Virus record (IMG/VR): IMGVR_UViG_3300043499_000136
Coordinates: 1 to 47,732 of that record
Origin: a virus
Length of the DNA: 47,732 bases
Reading direction: 5' to 3' (one strand)
The translations under genes were made by a program, and so were the position numbers. Below the pieces are notes generated by a model. The model was given only the letters and a program-made list of their open reading frames with translations. It was not told where the DNA came from and searched no databases. This document shows, in pieces, positions 15,341 through 24,241 of this stretch. Position 1 is the stretch's first letter. Each line of letters begins with the position of its first letter.

Positions 15341-16192
15341 GTGGCTTTCTCAGAAAACAACAGCTTCATCCACACGACGACCTCCGACGCGCAGTTCCGA
15401 GCGTGGGCGCAAGCCATCCACGATCGCCTCGCGGCGGTAGGGCTGAACCAGACCGCTGACACCGGTCAGATCAACCTCGTGACCGTGGTCGCACCCGCCA
15501 TCAACACCGATGCGGGCTACGAGATCTGGAACTTCACCGACACGGAACAGGGCACCGACCCGATCTTCTTCAAGGTCACGTATGGGAAGGCTGCCCAGAC
15601 GCAGAGGGGCCGTGTCACCTTCCAAGTCGGCACCGGGTCCAACGGCACTGGCACCCTGACCAACCCTGGTACTGCGAGAATCCAGGCTCCTGCGATCGAC
15701 TCAAACGGGAACGGCTACATCGGAGCCTGCTTCCGTGACGGTGCTCTGTCCCTGATGATCGTGGCCGACCCCACGACTGCTGCTCAGGCGAACTTCATCT
15801 TCTTCGCCATCGAGAGGCTGAGGAATGCGGACGCCACTTTGATCGCCGGCGCGTTCGCCCTGATCTACACCCCGGGAGGGGGCAACGACGTTCGTATGTC
15901 AGGAGCCTGGCAGGCGAACAACCACGCCTTCATGACGGGCGGCGGCCAGCCCCTGTCCGGCAAGGTGACGTTCGGCAGGCTGATCCCCGGAATCAACGTC
16001 ATCTCGTGCGCTCCTCTCCGGTGTGTCCTCATGGCACGCAGCGGGGTTGTGAGCGCGGGAGACAGCGGCGACGTCACAATCGCGGGAGCGGCGAAGACGT
16101 ACAAACGGCCGGTGGGTAACCACGTCGTGGTTCCGTCCACAGCGGGGACCGGCTCCACCGATGCCAACAACCTCCTGATGCCCGCAAGCTGA
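15341..16192 (+). CDS. Hypothetical virion protein (283 aa)
   Basis: Unrecognised. An N-terminal helix (FRAWAQAIHDRLAAVGL, ~18-34) precedes a Gly/Asn-rich beta region of the kind found in phage surface and tail proteins. A GTG start at 15341, one base after the preceding stop, is chosen; an ATG at 15275 would overlap the upstream gene by over 60 bases in another frame. Overlaps the next gene as TGATG. Confidence 0.65.
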   Translation: MAFSENNSFIHTTTSDAQFRAWAQAIHDRLAAVGLNQTADTGQINLVTVVAPAINTDAGYEIWNFTDTEQGTDPIFFKVTYGKAAQTQRGRVTFQVGTGSNGTGTLTNPGTARIQAPAIDSNGNGYIGACFRDGALSLMIVADPTTAAQANFIFFAIERLRNADATLIAGAFALIYTPGGGNDVRMSGAWQANNHAFMTGGGQPLSGKVTFGRLIPGINVISCAPLRCVLMARSGVVSAGDSGDVTIAGAAKTYKRPVGNHVVVPSTAGTGSTDANNLLMPAS

Positions 16193-17127
16193 TGGCCTGG
16201 CCAGCAACACCATCCGCTCTGGATGAAGTCAACCTCGGGACCCTCCAGAGCTTCGGTGATGAAGGTGATCCGGGTACGACCTACCGAGAGGCGGTTGAAG
16301 ACTCGCTGAATGACGGTGAGCCTTTCGCCACTGATCCACCTCTACCCGTGAACCGGGGAACGATCTCCATCGGCACCCTGAACAACCCTCGACGGGTGAC
16401 CGTGGAGTGGGACCCCAACCGCACGACAACCTGGGCGAAGGGTGCTACCCAGCACGACTTCACTCTCTACGACCCCACGGGAGAGGTCCTTTACGAGGAG
16501 TCCGTACCGGTGGACGACCGTGCGACTGACCACTACAGCGTCGGCCCAATCGAGCTGAATTACCGAGGCCAGTACGTGATCGAAATCACGGCTACTCACC
16601 TTGCGTCGGGAGGCCAGACTCGAATCGACGAGACGATGGATATCGGATACGCCGATCTCCCGGAACCCGGATACGTGGCGGGTGTAGACGAGGAGATGTG
16701 GGGAGACCCCACTACCCACGCCGATCCCAACGTTCCGCTTACGGTGAATCCTATCGTCACCCTGAACTACGATGGGCCTACCACCACGTTGACAGCGGAT
16801 GCCCAGGTTCACCACAACCTTTGGTGGGACACGCCTCCAACCCACATCGAGTTCAACCTCTGGCGGTACGACGGCCTGTTCGGGGATACCCGGTTGATTC
16901 CCCTTACCCAGGCTCCGGAGGACGGAGAGATACTGCAGGCTCTTTGGGACAGCGTGCAGGCCTCTGGACTCCATGTCGTCCAGATCGTCCAGTACTCGGA
17001 GGTCTTCAACACGTTCAGCCAGGCCCACTACGAACTCATCGACACTGGAGATCCACCCTCCGGAGACGGAGGAGGCCCACCCGCCATCGTCGGTGGAGTC
17101 ATCGGGGGAGTTGGGAAGAAGCCATGA
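16192..17127 (+). CDS. Hypothetical virion protein with Ig-like domains (311 aa)
   Basis: Unrecognised acidic protein. Residues ~55-155 read as an Ig-like beta sandwich (TVEWDPNRTTTWAKGATQHD through YRGQYVIEITATH), and a second beta domain may follow (~180-285). The C-terminus is Gly/Pro-rich. Ig-like domains often decorate heads or tails and may hold host surface sugars. Part of the head cluster, coupled to its neighbours by overlaps. Confidence 0.6.
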   Translation: MAWPATPSALDEVNLGTLQSFGDEGDPGTTYREAVEDSLNDGEPFATDPPLPVNRGTISIGTLNNPRRVTVEWDPNRTTTWAKGATQHDFTLYDPTGEVLYEESVPVDDRATDHYSVGPIELNYRGQYVIEITATHLASGGQTRIDETMDIGYADLPEPGYVAGVDEEMWGDPTTHADPNVPLTVNPIVTLNYDGPTTTLTADAQVHHNLWWDTPPTHIEFNLWRYDGLFGDTRLIPLTQAPEDGEILQALWDSVQASGLHVVQIVQYSEVFNTFSQAHYELIDTGDPPSGDGGGPPAIVGGVIGGVGKKP

Positions 17128-17498
17128 TCAGCTACGCCACAGTCGACGAACTCGAAGCGTTCTTCGAGGACGGCCTCCCCGAGGGATACGACAACGACTA
17201 CTTCGAGCGAGTCCTCGAGCTGGCAAGCCAGGACATCGATCGCTACTCCACGGCAATCGTCGGGCTTGGCCAGCAGCTGAAGTTCGCCGAGGTGGACGAT
17301 CCCATCGAGTGGTGGGAAGACCTCGAGGCAAGCCAGAGCGCGTGGATCGTGGAGGCCACGTGTGCCCAGGCCGAGTGGCGCTTGGCCAAGGGTGATCAGT
17401 ACTTCGTCGAGATTCCAGCGAGTCTCGGTCCGAAGACGCGCGCGGCTCTCAAGCGTACGGGACTCGCGCTCGTCGCACCATTCGCAACTGCTCGATAG
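17124..17498 (+). CDS. Head-tail connector / adaptor protein (124 aa)
   Basis: Helical protein of the size and position of the adaptor ring below the portal (gp6/gp15-like). It begins ATVDELEAFFEDGLP and is rich in Trp and acidic residues. Function is assigned by position between capsid genes and the tail terminator, not by a clear motif. ATGA overlap with the preceding gene. Confidence 0.6.
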   Translation: MISYATVDELEAFFEDGLPEGYDNDYFERVLELASQDIDRYSTAIVGLGQQLKFAEVDDPIEWWEDLEASQSAWIVEATCAQAEWRLAKGDQYFVEIPASLGPKTRAALKRTGLALVAPFATAR

Positions 17499-17506
17499 GA
17501 GGGCAT

Positions 17507-17641
17507 ATGGCTAGGAGAGTACGTCGGAAGCGGAAGCAAACCTGCGAGACGCCCAAGAAGCGGGTGTGGGGAGTGTGGGACGATGAGCCCGTTCCTCGCA
17601 ACGGCAAGCGAGCGCTCACAGAGATCGAGAAACTGCGATGA
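17507..17641 (+). CDS. Small basic protein (44 aa)
   Basis: Short gene with an excellent ribosome site (ATAGGAGGGCAT before the ATG). It starts MARRVRRKRKQTC and contains WGVWDDEPVP. Its stop overlaps the next start (ATGA at 17638-17641), so it belongs to the connector operon. Function unknown; the very basic N-terminus could touch DNA. Confidence 0.65.
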   Translation: MARRVRRKRKQTCETPKKRVWGVWDDEPVPRNGKRALTEIEKLR

Positions 17642-18243
17642 CCGTACGCCAGAGACTCAACGACCGAGGGCGGGTGATCCGGGCTGTCGATGTAGTAACC
17701 GGCACTCCCGTGATCGACTCGACCGTTGGAGACTGGCAGCCGTTCAACGCAGTCACACCCCGTATCCCCGTTCTCGGCCTGACGCAGAATCCGCGCACCG
17801 TTGCGGCTGCGTGGGGCCTGGAATGGGCGGACGGCTATAGAGACCCAGGTTCCCTCGGACCCGGTTATCGGATGGAACTTAGCACTGGCCCGGTGCTGGA
17901 AGTCCTGGGGTCTCCCGAGGCGCTCAAAGAGGGCGAGCGGATTACCGGCTGGGCTGCGCTTGCCCAGGATATCACGAGCCTGTATCCGTTCGAAGGCGAG
18001 ATTCGTACAGCTGGAGATGATGATGAGCAGCCCCTCATCGTCGCAATCTGGGAGTTCCGGGAGGATCAGGAGCGGCAGGGACGGTACGAGCGCTTTCGCG
18101 GGCGTGTGCCCATCGAGTTCCAGTCAATGGCCAGGGTCAACCACGAGCTTATCGTCGACGAGATCGTGTACAAGATCCAGGAGGGCATCACAAACCTCGA
18201 GACCATGACCATCGACCTCGTGGTGAGCAAGCACCATGGCTAG
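17638..18243 (+). CDS. Head-tail connector / head-closure protein (201 aa)
   Basis: Unrecognised in detail. Placed between the adaptor and the gp10-like protein, where head-closure (stopper) proteins occur. The C-terminal half has a beta-rich stretch (VPIEFQSMARVNHELIVDEI) seen in stopper-type folds. Overlaps the next gene by 8 bases. Confidence 0.55.
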   Translation: MTVRQRLNDRGRVIRAVDVVTGTPVIDSTVGDWQPFNAVTPRIPVLGLTQNPRTVAAAWGLEWADGYRDPGSLGPGYRMELSTGPVLEVLGSPEALKEGERITGWAALAQDITSLYPFEGEIRTAGDDDEQPLIVAIWEFREDQERQGRYERFRGRVPIEFQSMARVNHELIVDEIVYKIQEGITNLETMTIDLVVSKHHG

Positions 18244-18796
18244 AAACACCTTCACAGCGACCACAGACACTAAGGGCGCGGATAAGCGCTTCGCCCGCGG
18301 TGTTATTGCCGTTCGGAACCACACCGAACACGGACTCAAGAAACTGCGGTCGGCGGGTGAGGAATTGCTCGCGCTTCACGCACCCGAGGAGTCCGGTCGC
18401 CTGATCAGCGGCATCCGGGGAATCATCCGGGGTCGTAGAATCTTGGTCTTCACCGTGCGCGCCGAGGACCCCGATAGCGGCTTCGACTACGTGGACGTGA
18501 CACGGTTTGGTCACCGGGTAGCCCGTATCTATCCAGGCCAGAAGGCTCGCAGCGTCACCTCACCGGTGGCACTCACAGCCGCGGGCACACCGCGGATCAC
18601 GTCGGGGCGGGGCGCTCGCGCAGACATCTTCCGAGGAGCCAAGGTCTTGAAGACCAAGCACGGCTACTTCGCATCCGTACGCGGGTACAAGCCGTCACGG
18701 GACTGGGTAGAGCCGGCGATCGATGACATTCAGGACGCTGGTGGCCGAGTCGTGGAGTCAATCGGTCGCGGAGTCGCAAGGACGTTGTCACGCTAA
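18236..18796 (+). CDS. HK97 gp10-like neck protein (186 aa)
   Basis: Likely tail-completion or neck protein. The pattern HAPEESGRLISGIR (residues ~44-57) followed by a beta segment and FDYVDVTRFGHR fits the HK97 gp10 family, which sits before the tail terminator. Basic C-terminus. Stop overlaps the next ATG (TAATG). Confidence 0.65.
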   Translation: MARNTFTATTDTKGADKRFARGVIAVRNHTEHGLKKLRSAGEELLALHAPEESGRLISGIRGIIRGRRILVFTVRAEDPDSGFDYVDVTRFGHRVARIYPGQKARSVTSPVALTAAGTPRITSGRGARADIFRGAKVLKTKHGYFASVRGYKPSRDWVEPAIDDIQDAGGRVVESIGRGVARTLSR

Positions 18797-19236
18797 TGGA
18801 TACCAAGGCACTAGCAGAGGCACTGGAGGCATGGGCAGACGAGTCAAGCACCGTTACCGCGTACCCAGACGAGCCGCAGAGCTACTCGGCAGCGTTTCCC
18901 CTCGTAGCCTGCCGTATCCTGGACGACGAGGAGCAAGACGTCTCGGATCAGTTCCCGACCATCGACTATGAGCAGGTTCACGTTCGAGTCGTATCCGCGG
19001 AGCTGATGATCTTTGTTGACCCCGTGCCCGGGTGGACCAGCGATCAGGCTCTCTACACGATCGTCGATGACCTGAGAGAAGCGCTGAAAGCTGACGTCAC
19101 ACTCGGGAACCGCGTAGAGGCCGCCTCTTCTCTCTACCGGGTTGAGTACGTTGGAGAGGCACAGATGGCAGATGGAACGGCGGCTAACATGGCGACGTTC
19201 ACCCTTCAAATCGCGGAGAAAGTGAGGACACGATGA
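18796..19236 (+). CDS. Tail terminator protein (146 aa)
   Basis: Predicted to cap the tail tube and join it to the head. Called by place immediately before the major tail protein, length and alpha/beta pattern. Overlaps the next gene by ATGA. Confidence 0.6.
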   Translation: MDTKALAEALEAWADESSTVTAYPDEPQSYSAAFPLVACRILDDEEQDVSDQFPTIDYEQVHVRVVSAELMIFVDPVPGWTSDQALYTIVDDLREALKADVTLGNRVEAASSLYRVEYVGEAQMADGTAANMATFTLQIAEKVRTR

Positions 19237-19445
19237 AAGCATGGCTCGCTGATTCACAGCGGGGCAAGGTCAAGCTCACGGCCGGCGAGAAGACTCTTGG
19301 CTACGGCAAGGAGAACGCGGTGTCGATCACCGAAGCCGAGCTCGAGGGTCTCAAGGAGATCGCGCCCGAGGGCGTCGTGATCCAGACCGACAAGTCTTCC
19401 GGTTCGAGCTCAGGCTCGGGCGGCGAAGGAGATTCCGCTTCGTAA
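19233..19445 (+). CDS. Hypothetical protein (70 aa)
   Basis: Unrecognised. The N-terminal half is compact (residues 1-50); the last 18 residues are a Ser/Gly-rich linker-like tail. Lies between tail terminator and major tail protein. ATGA overlap with the upstream gene. Confidence 0.65.
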   Translation: MKAWLADSQRGKVKLTAGEKTLGYGKENAVSITEAELEGLKEIAPEGVVIQTDKSSGSSSGSGGEGDSAS

Positions 19446-19491
19446 GGCGGGACTCGAAGAAACGACAACAACCGAGACATAGGAGGTAAAC

Positions 19492-20184
19492 ATGTCTCTT
19501 GGTGGAGGGCGAGTCCCGTACGATCCAGCGACGGCACTCGCAGGTCCTGCCCGAGTTCTGTATGCGCCCATCAGCGCTGCGGTCCCGGTGGACCTCTACG
19601 ACATCGTTCCCGGTGTGGCCGACGGTTCGGGTGAGTACCCAGCGGTCGGCGATTGGGAGGACTTCGGCTTGGCGGCCGACGCTCCGACCTACAACCACAG
19701 CCGGGAAACGGAAGGTCTCGAGTACGAGCAGCCTCACGGCGTTCTGTTCGAACAGCTTTCCGAGATCACCCGGACGTTCACCGCCCAGATCGGCGGGATC
19801 AGCCCGGAGAACATGAAGATCGTCGAGAACACGGCTTCGGCGATCGAGACCATCGCGGCTGCGGACAGCCAGGCCGCCCAGAAGAAGGTTCCCTTCGGGA
19901 ACTACTCCTCGCTCACGGCGTACCGGATCGCCATGGTCTCGTTCAGGCCGGACGGCTCGGCGGTCGTGCAGGAGGACACGGGTGGCCCGACTCGTCCCCC
20001 GGCCGTGGGTCTGGTCTTCCCGCGTGTCGTGCTCGGGGCCGAGGACTCGGAGTTCTCATTCGGAGCGGGGGAGCCGGTCAACGCACCGATCGCCTTCAAC
20101 GTCATCGACGAGGACACCCTCGACGCCGGCGAAGAGCACGGCTTCTGGGTCTTCGAGGAGGCCGGAGTCATCGCGGTCGCGTAG
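19492..20184 (+). CDS. Major tail tube protein (230 aa)
   Basis: Forms the tail tube. Position just upstream of the frameshifted tail chaperones, the strong AGGAGGTAAAC ribosome site and acidic beta-rich sequence support this. Residues ~75-165 contain the alternating strands (FTAQIGGISPENMKIVENTA) seen in gpV-like tube proteins. Confidence 0.8.
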   Translation: MSLGGGRVPYDPATALAGPARVLYAPISAAVPVDLYDIVPGVADGSGEYPAVGDWEDFGLAADAPTYNHSRETEGLEYEQPHGVLFEQLSEITRTFTAQIGGISPENMKIVENTASAIETIAAADSQAAQKKVPFGNYSSLTAYRIAMVSFRPDGSAVVQEDTGGPTRPPAVGLVFPRVVLGAEDSEFSFGAGEPVNAPIAFNVIDEDTLDAGEEHGFWVFEEAGVIAVA

Positions 20185-20220
20185 TTCGCAACAACCAGTT
20201 CGACCTAAGGAGGGTCAAAG

Positions 20221-20661
20221 GTGGCAACAGTGAATCACACCAAAACAGTTACGATCGGGGATCACAATCTCCCGGTCGTGCCGCAGCGCCATGCGCGTCT
20301 GCGTCGCATGCTCAGCGCGGAGGACTTCGAGAAGGTCCTCTCAGGGGAATACTCCTCGGAGTCCTACCGCGTCCTGAGCGTCCTCATTCCGGAGCTACCG
20401 AAGGCGATTCCGCTCTACGAGTGGGAGGGATACGCCGACCAGGAAGCGATGGACAACGATCAGTACGAGGAAGAGGCCGACCGGTCTCCGACGACTGCTG
20501 AGATCGTTGACGCATTCGAAACCGCGATCATGGTTTCCGGGGCTGACCGCCTGGGAAAGATCGTGAACCTGGTCCAGATGGGCGTCGAGGGTCAGGCAGC
20601 GATGTCAGCAGCGACGCCCAGCTCGCCAGACTCGCCTGGCTCGAATGGGGAATCGGACTAG
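20221..20661 (+). CDS. Tail assembly chaperone, upstream product (146 aa)
   Basis: Equivalent to lambda gpG: binds the tape measure while the tail tube polymerises. GTG start at 20221 after TAAGGAGGGTCAAAG. The gene contains a GGGAAAG slippery heptamer (20553-20559) in the correct phase, and reading in the -1 frame continues to 20900. The unshifted product ends in a Ser/Pro-rich tail. Confidence 0.85.
   Translation: MATVNHTKTVTIGDHNLPVVPQRHARLRRMLSAEDFEKVLSGEYSSESYRVLSVLIPELPKAIPLYEWEGYADQEAMDNDQYEEEADRSPTTAEIVDAFETAIMVSGADRLGKIVNLVQMGVEGQAAMSAATPSSPDSPGSNGESD
20553..20559 (+). promoter_or_regulatory. Programmed -1 frameshift site (GGGAAAG)
   Basis: The zero-frame codons are GGA AAG preceded by G, so both tRNAs can re-pair as GGG AAA after a -1 slip. 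This is the heptamer used by lambda G/T. The -1 frame is closed by a TGA at 20544-20546 just upstream, so shifting must occur after that and before 20661. Confidence 0.8.
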
Positions 20662-20900
20662 ACGAGTACTGGAGTACCGCCCCGAACCACCACTACGTGG
20701 GCGGCATCACGTTCGCTCGTATGCAGGAGCTGGTGGACCTGCACATGGAGGGCCGTCGTCTGGAGATGTTCCAGTTCGGTGTAGCTGTGAACGCGGCTAT
20801 GAGCGACGACCCCCGTAAGAACCTCGACCGGATTCTCCATCCGCTCGATTTCGACCTCGACAAGGTCCACCCCATGATTAGAGGGAGCATCGGCACCTGA
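20559..20900 (+). CDS. Tail assembly chaperone, frameshift extension (gpGT-like)
   Basis: No independent start is needed: this frame is entered by the -1 slip at 20553-20559 and gives a fusion of about 113 + 113 residues. The extension is clearly protein-like (QLARLAWLEWGIGLDEYWST, then FARMQELVDLHMEGRRLEMF), typical of the second tail chaperone domain. An internal ATG at 20697 would miss the first half of it. Its stop overlaps the tape measure start. Confidence 0.8.
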   Translation, partial: DREPGPDGRRGSGSDVSSDAQLARLAWLEWGIGLDEYWSTAPNHHYVGGITFARMQELVDLHMEGRRLEMFQFGVAVNAAMSDDPRKNLDRILHPLDFDLDKVHPMIRGSIGT

Positions 20901-23900
20901 TGGCACTCAATTCAGCAGTCCAGAATCTCCTCCTGCGAGTGCAGGCGGAGACTGCTGAGGCTGAGAGTAAGCTTGGACGGATGGCCGGCGCCCTCAAAGC
21001 GTGGGGTGGCCTTGACGAGGAAGCGGAAGCCAAGCTCGAGATTCGTGAGGCTCGGCGCAACCTGTTCTTCGTGAATAAGGAGCTGTCCGAATACGCAGCA
21101 CAGATCGCGGAAGCGCAGGCGGACGTAGATACGAGGGAAGCTCGAACCAAGCTTGACCTTCTGGAGCATGCGCTCCTGTCCATCGACCGTAGCCGAGTCA
21201 CAGCGCAGACCGACGTCCAGATCGCGAGGTCGTTGGCCAAGATTCAGCTTCTCAGGCGGGAGATGTCAGCCCTTGCCCACCAGGGTGATGGCATTGACAC
21301 CGCCAGGATCGTCAAGGAATTCGCACGCCTTGCTACGGTAGCAAACCGGGCCAGATCTTCCATGACTACGGGCGCGGCCGGGCCTGGACCATTCGAGTCC
21401 CTGTCTCGGAACCTCAAGCTGGCCCGTGTCAACCTTGGGCCATTCGTAATCGGGCTTCAGGGATTGGGCAGGCTGTGGCTGCTCATGATCCCGAAGGTCG
21501 CCGCGCTAGCCGCCGGCATCCTCGCACTAGCCTCATCGCTCGGCGCGGCTGTGCTTGGACTCGGCGCGCTGGCTGTGGCGACCGCTGGCGTTATCGGACC
21601 CATGGCGATCCTGGGGATTGCTGCCGGGACGATTTTCGCAGGGGCCAAGACGGGCCTGGATGACTACAGAACGGCCATGGAAGCCCTCCGGCAAGCAACC
21701 CGAGCCCAAGAGGATGCGGAGAGAAACCTGAGCCAGGCACAGCGGGATGCTGACGACGCTCAGAAGAACTTGACGGCCGAGCGGCGTGAGGCCCGATCGA
21801 CGATCGAGGACAACATCGCCAGCACCGGGGCGGCCCTTGCGGATGCTGAGAACGCCCTCACCGTCGCCCAGGAGAACCAGCTCACCGCTCAGCGTGCGCT
21901 GACGGACGCTCGTATCGCGGCCACCCGTGCGCTCTTGGACATGAAGTTCGCCGCCGAGGGTGCAGCACTCGGTGAGAAGCGGGCCGAGATCAACCTCAAG
22001 AAGGCACGGAACGCGCTGCGCGCACTCGGGGACGATGCTCCTCGAATGAAGCTCAAGGAAGCTCGGTTGGCTGTCCAGGAAGCCGAGCTCGCTCTCAAGC
22101 AGGCTCGTGAGGAAGGAACACGCAGCCAGGAGGACTTGACCACCGCAGAGGATCGTGGGATCGACGGCTCCGATCAGATGATCTCTGCGAGACAGGGAGT
22201 GGAGCAGGCCAACTACGCGGTGGTCACAGCTACCCGAGACCTGACAGCGGCGATCGAGGATTCGAACGCAGCGCAGAAGGCCACGGTAGCCAACTCGGAG
22301 AATGTGCTCTCCGCGCGCAAGCGCCTCCACCAGGTCAACCGCTCGATCATCGACCAGGAGCGCGCTCTCAAGTTCGCGACCCAGGACGTGAACAAGGCCC
22401 AGCGCCAGCTGAACCGCGCTCAGCGGGATGCCGCGCCGCTGATGACCAAGGCGGGGAAGGCTATTCGCAAGGCGCTGAACGATACCAAGCGCGCCTTCAT
22501 CGCGAACCTGGGTCCGGGTGTCGAGCGGATTTGGCAGGGCCTCGCGAATGGTCTCGAGGAGGACTTCATCCCCTTGCTCGAGAGCCTGCGTAGTGATTTC
22601 CGTAGTCTTGGATCAACCGTCGGAAAGGCTATCCAGCAACTCTTCGCTCGCATGAATTCGGACGATGCGAGGCTGTTCTTCTCCGAGATGATCCAGGGTG
22701 CGGCCAAGGTTGTACCCCTGCTCACCAAGGGCTTCTTCAAGATCGCGCATATCTTCGCGAACATCGCTGAGGCGGCTCTTCCACACCTGATCAATGGCCT
22801 CAAGGCGGTCAACGGCTTCCTGAAGGATTTGTCGGGCAAGTCGGACAACCCCCTGTTGGGCCTGGCGATCGGGGGGGCAGTCAGCCAGCTTGGAGACTGG
22901 TTGAAGCTTATCGGGTCAATCGTCCGAGCCCTGTTCAGCCTTGGAAATGTTGCCGCAGACGACGGCCAGACTCTGATCCAGTGGATCACGGAGATGGTCA
23001 ACAAGTTTGCGGATTGGGCATCCAGCACCGAGGGGCAGAATCAGATCCAGGAGTTCTTGGATGAGATGATCCCTCTGTTCATGGGCCTGCTCGACTTGGT
23101 GGGCGAGCTGATCAAGTTCGGCATCCGAATTGCCGAGATCTTCGGACCCATCGCGTTGGTGATCAACAAGGTTCTCACCACGATCCTTGATCTCATCAAC
23201 GACATCCTCGGACCCCTGACCGAACTCCCGGACGTGATCAAGATCGCCATCGGGGCGTTCCTCCTGTTCAAGGGACCGATCGGCATCCTGCGCTCACTCG
23301 TGGGAGTCATTGGTGGCCTGATCACTCGGCTGGGGATCGGCGGTCTTGCGGGATCAATCGGTGGCCTGGCTTCAAGGGCACTTCCAGCTCTTGGTCTCGC
23401 CCTCCGCGCTGTGCCCTTCGTTGGAGCCGCTCTTGCCGTGGCGGAGTACGGGGACGACGTGGGCAAGGCTGTTGCTTCGTTCGCGGGCTACAGTGATGAG
23501 ATCATCCAGGCCCAGGAGGATCTCGGGCACGCGCAGGATACGCTGTCCAACCGCCTGTTCAGCATCTCACAGGTCATCAGGAATCTCCGGGCGGCGGGCG
23601 CGAAGCAGGTTCATACGAAGCAGGACCTGTTCAACATGTTCTCGCCCGACCAGCTCAACCGGGCTATCGCCATCGCCGAGCGTGGTGGAGACCTCATGGG
23701 CAAGGGCTTCGTCCAGAAGGCCCTGGACCGACTCCACGCGGGTCGAGAGAAGTTCCGCATGTGGTTCACCGGACTCGGCTCCAGCTTCATCTCCTGGATT
23801 CAGCAGCTTTCACCCGCCCTCAAGAAGGCTGGAGAAGGCATCATCGCCGGGATTGCCCAAGGCATCAAGGGCTTCAGCCCCGTTCTCGGAAATGCCCTCG

Positions 23901-24241
23901 AGTTCGGCATCAAGAAGCTGAAGGACCTCCTGCCAGGTTCCGAGCCCAAGGACCCCTCCTCGCCGCTGCGAGGTCTGGAGAAGGCGGGACAGGCCATCGT
24001 GGGCAACATCGCCAAGGGGATTATGAGCGCTCAGGAAGACCTACCGAACAAGCTCGCCCTGCGGGTCCACCACGCGATGGGCAACGCGGGTGCTGGGAAG
24101 TCGGGAGGCGGCCAGACGATCAACCACAACAGCTTCGATCTGCGCGCAACCGGCGTGAAGGGCGGAGGATACCCCAACGCCGACGAGTACATGGCGGCTG
24201 TGTCCCGTAACCTGCGGAAGAGAGGTTTGTCACTCGCATGA
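20900..24241 (+). CDS. Tape measure protein (1113 aa)
   Basis: Sets tail length and is ejected with the DNA. Longest gene in the window. Residues ~1-180 and ~255-560 are long Ala/Glu/Arg/Gln-rich coiled coils; hydrophobic segments lie near 195-255, 725-790 and 785-860. At about 1.5 angstrom per residue in an extended helix the tail would be near 165 nm. It has no obvious peptidase or lysozyme domain. Coupled to the chaperone and to the distal tail protein by overlaps. Confidence 0.92.
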   Translation: MALNSAVQNLLLRVQAETAEAESKLGRMAGALKAWGGLDEEAEAKLEIREARRNLFFVNKELSEYAAQIAEAQADVDTREARTKLDLLEHALLSIDRSRVTAQTDVQIARSLAKIQLLRREMSALAHQGDGIDTARIVKEFARLATVANRARSSMTTGAAGPGPFESLSRNLKLARVNLGPFVIGLQGLGRLWLLMIPKVAALAAGILALASSLGAAVLGLGALAVATAGVIGPMAILGIAAGTIFAGAKTGLDDYRTAMEALRQATRAQEDAERNLSQAQRDADDAQKNLTAERREARSTIEDNIASTGAALADAENALTVAQENQLTAQRALTDARIAATRALLDMKFAAEGAALGEKRAEINLKKARNALRALGDDAPRMKLKEARLAVQEAELALKQAREEGTRSQEDLTTAEDRGIDGSDQMISARQGVEQANYAVVTATRDLTAAIEDSNAAQKATVANSENVLSARKRLHQVNRSIIDQERALKFATQDVNKAQRQLNRAQRDAAPLMTKAGKAIRKALNDTKRAFIANLGPGVERIWQGLANGLEEDFIPLLESLRSDFRSLGSTVGKAIQQLFARMNSDDARLFFSEMIQGAAKVVPLLTKGFFKIAHIFANIAEAALPHLINGLKAVNGFLKDLSGKSDNPLLGLAIGGAVSQLGDWLKLIGSIVRALFSLGNVAADDGQTLIQWITEMVNKFADWASSTEGQNQIQEFLDEMIPLFMGLLDLVGELIKFGIRIAEIFGPIALVINKVLTTILDLINDILGPLTELPDVIKIAIGAFLLFKGPIGILRSLVGVIGGLITRLGIGGLAGSIGGLASRALPALGLALRAVPFVGAALAVAEYGDDVGKAVASFAGYSDEIIQAQEDLGHAQDTLSNRLFSISQVIRNLRAAGAKQVHTKQDLFNMFSPDQLNRAIAIAERGGDLMGKGFVQKALDRLHAGREKFRMWFTGLGSSFISWIQQLSPALKKAGEGIIAGIAQGIKGFSPVLGNALEFGIKKLKDLLPGSEPKDPSSPLRGLEKAGQAIVGNIAKGIMSAQEDLPNKLALRVHHAMGNAGAGKSGGGQTINHNSFDLRATGVKGGGYPNADEYMAAVSRNLRKRGLSLA

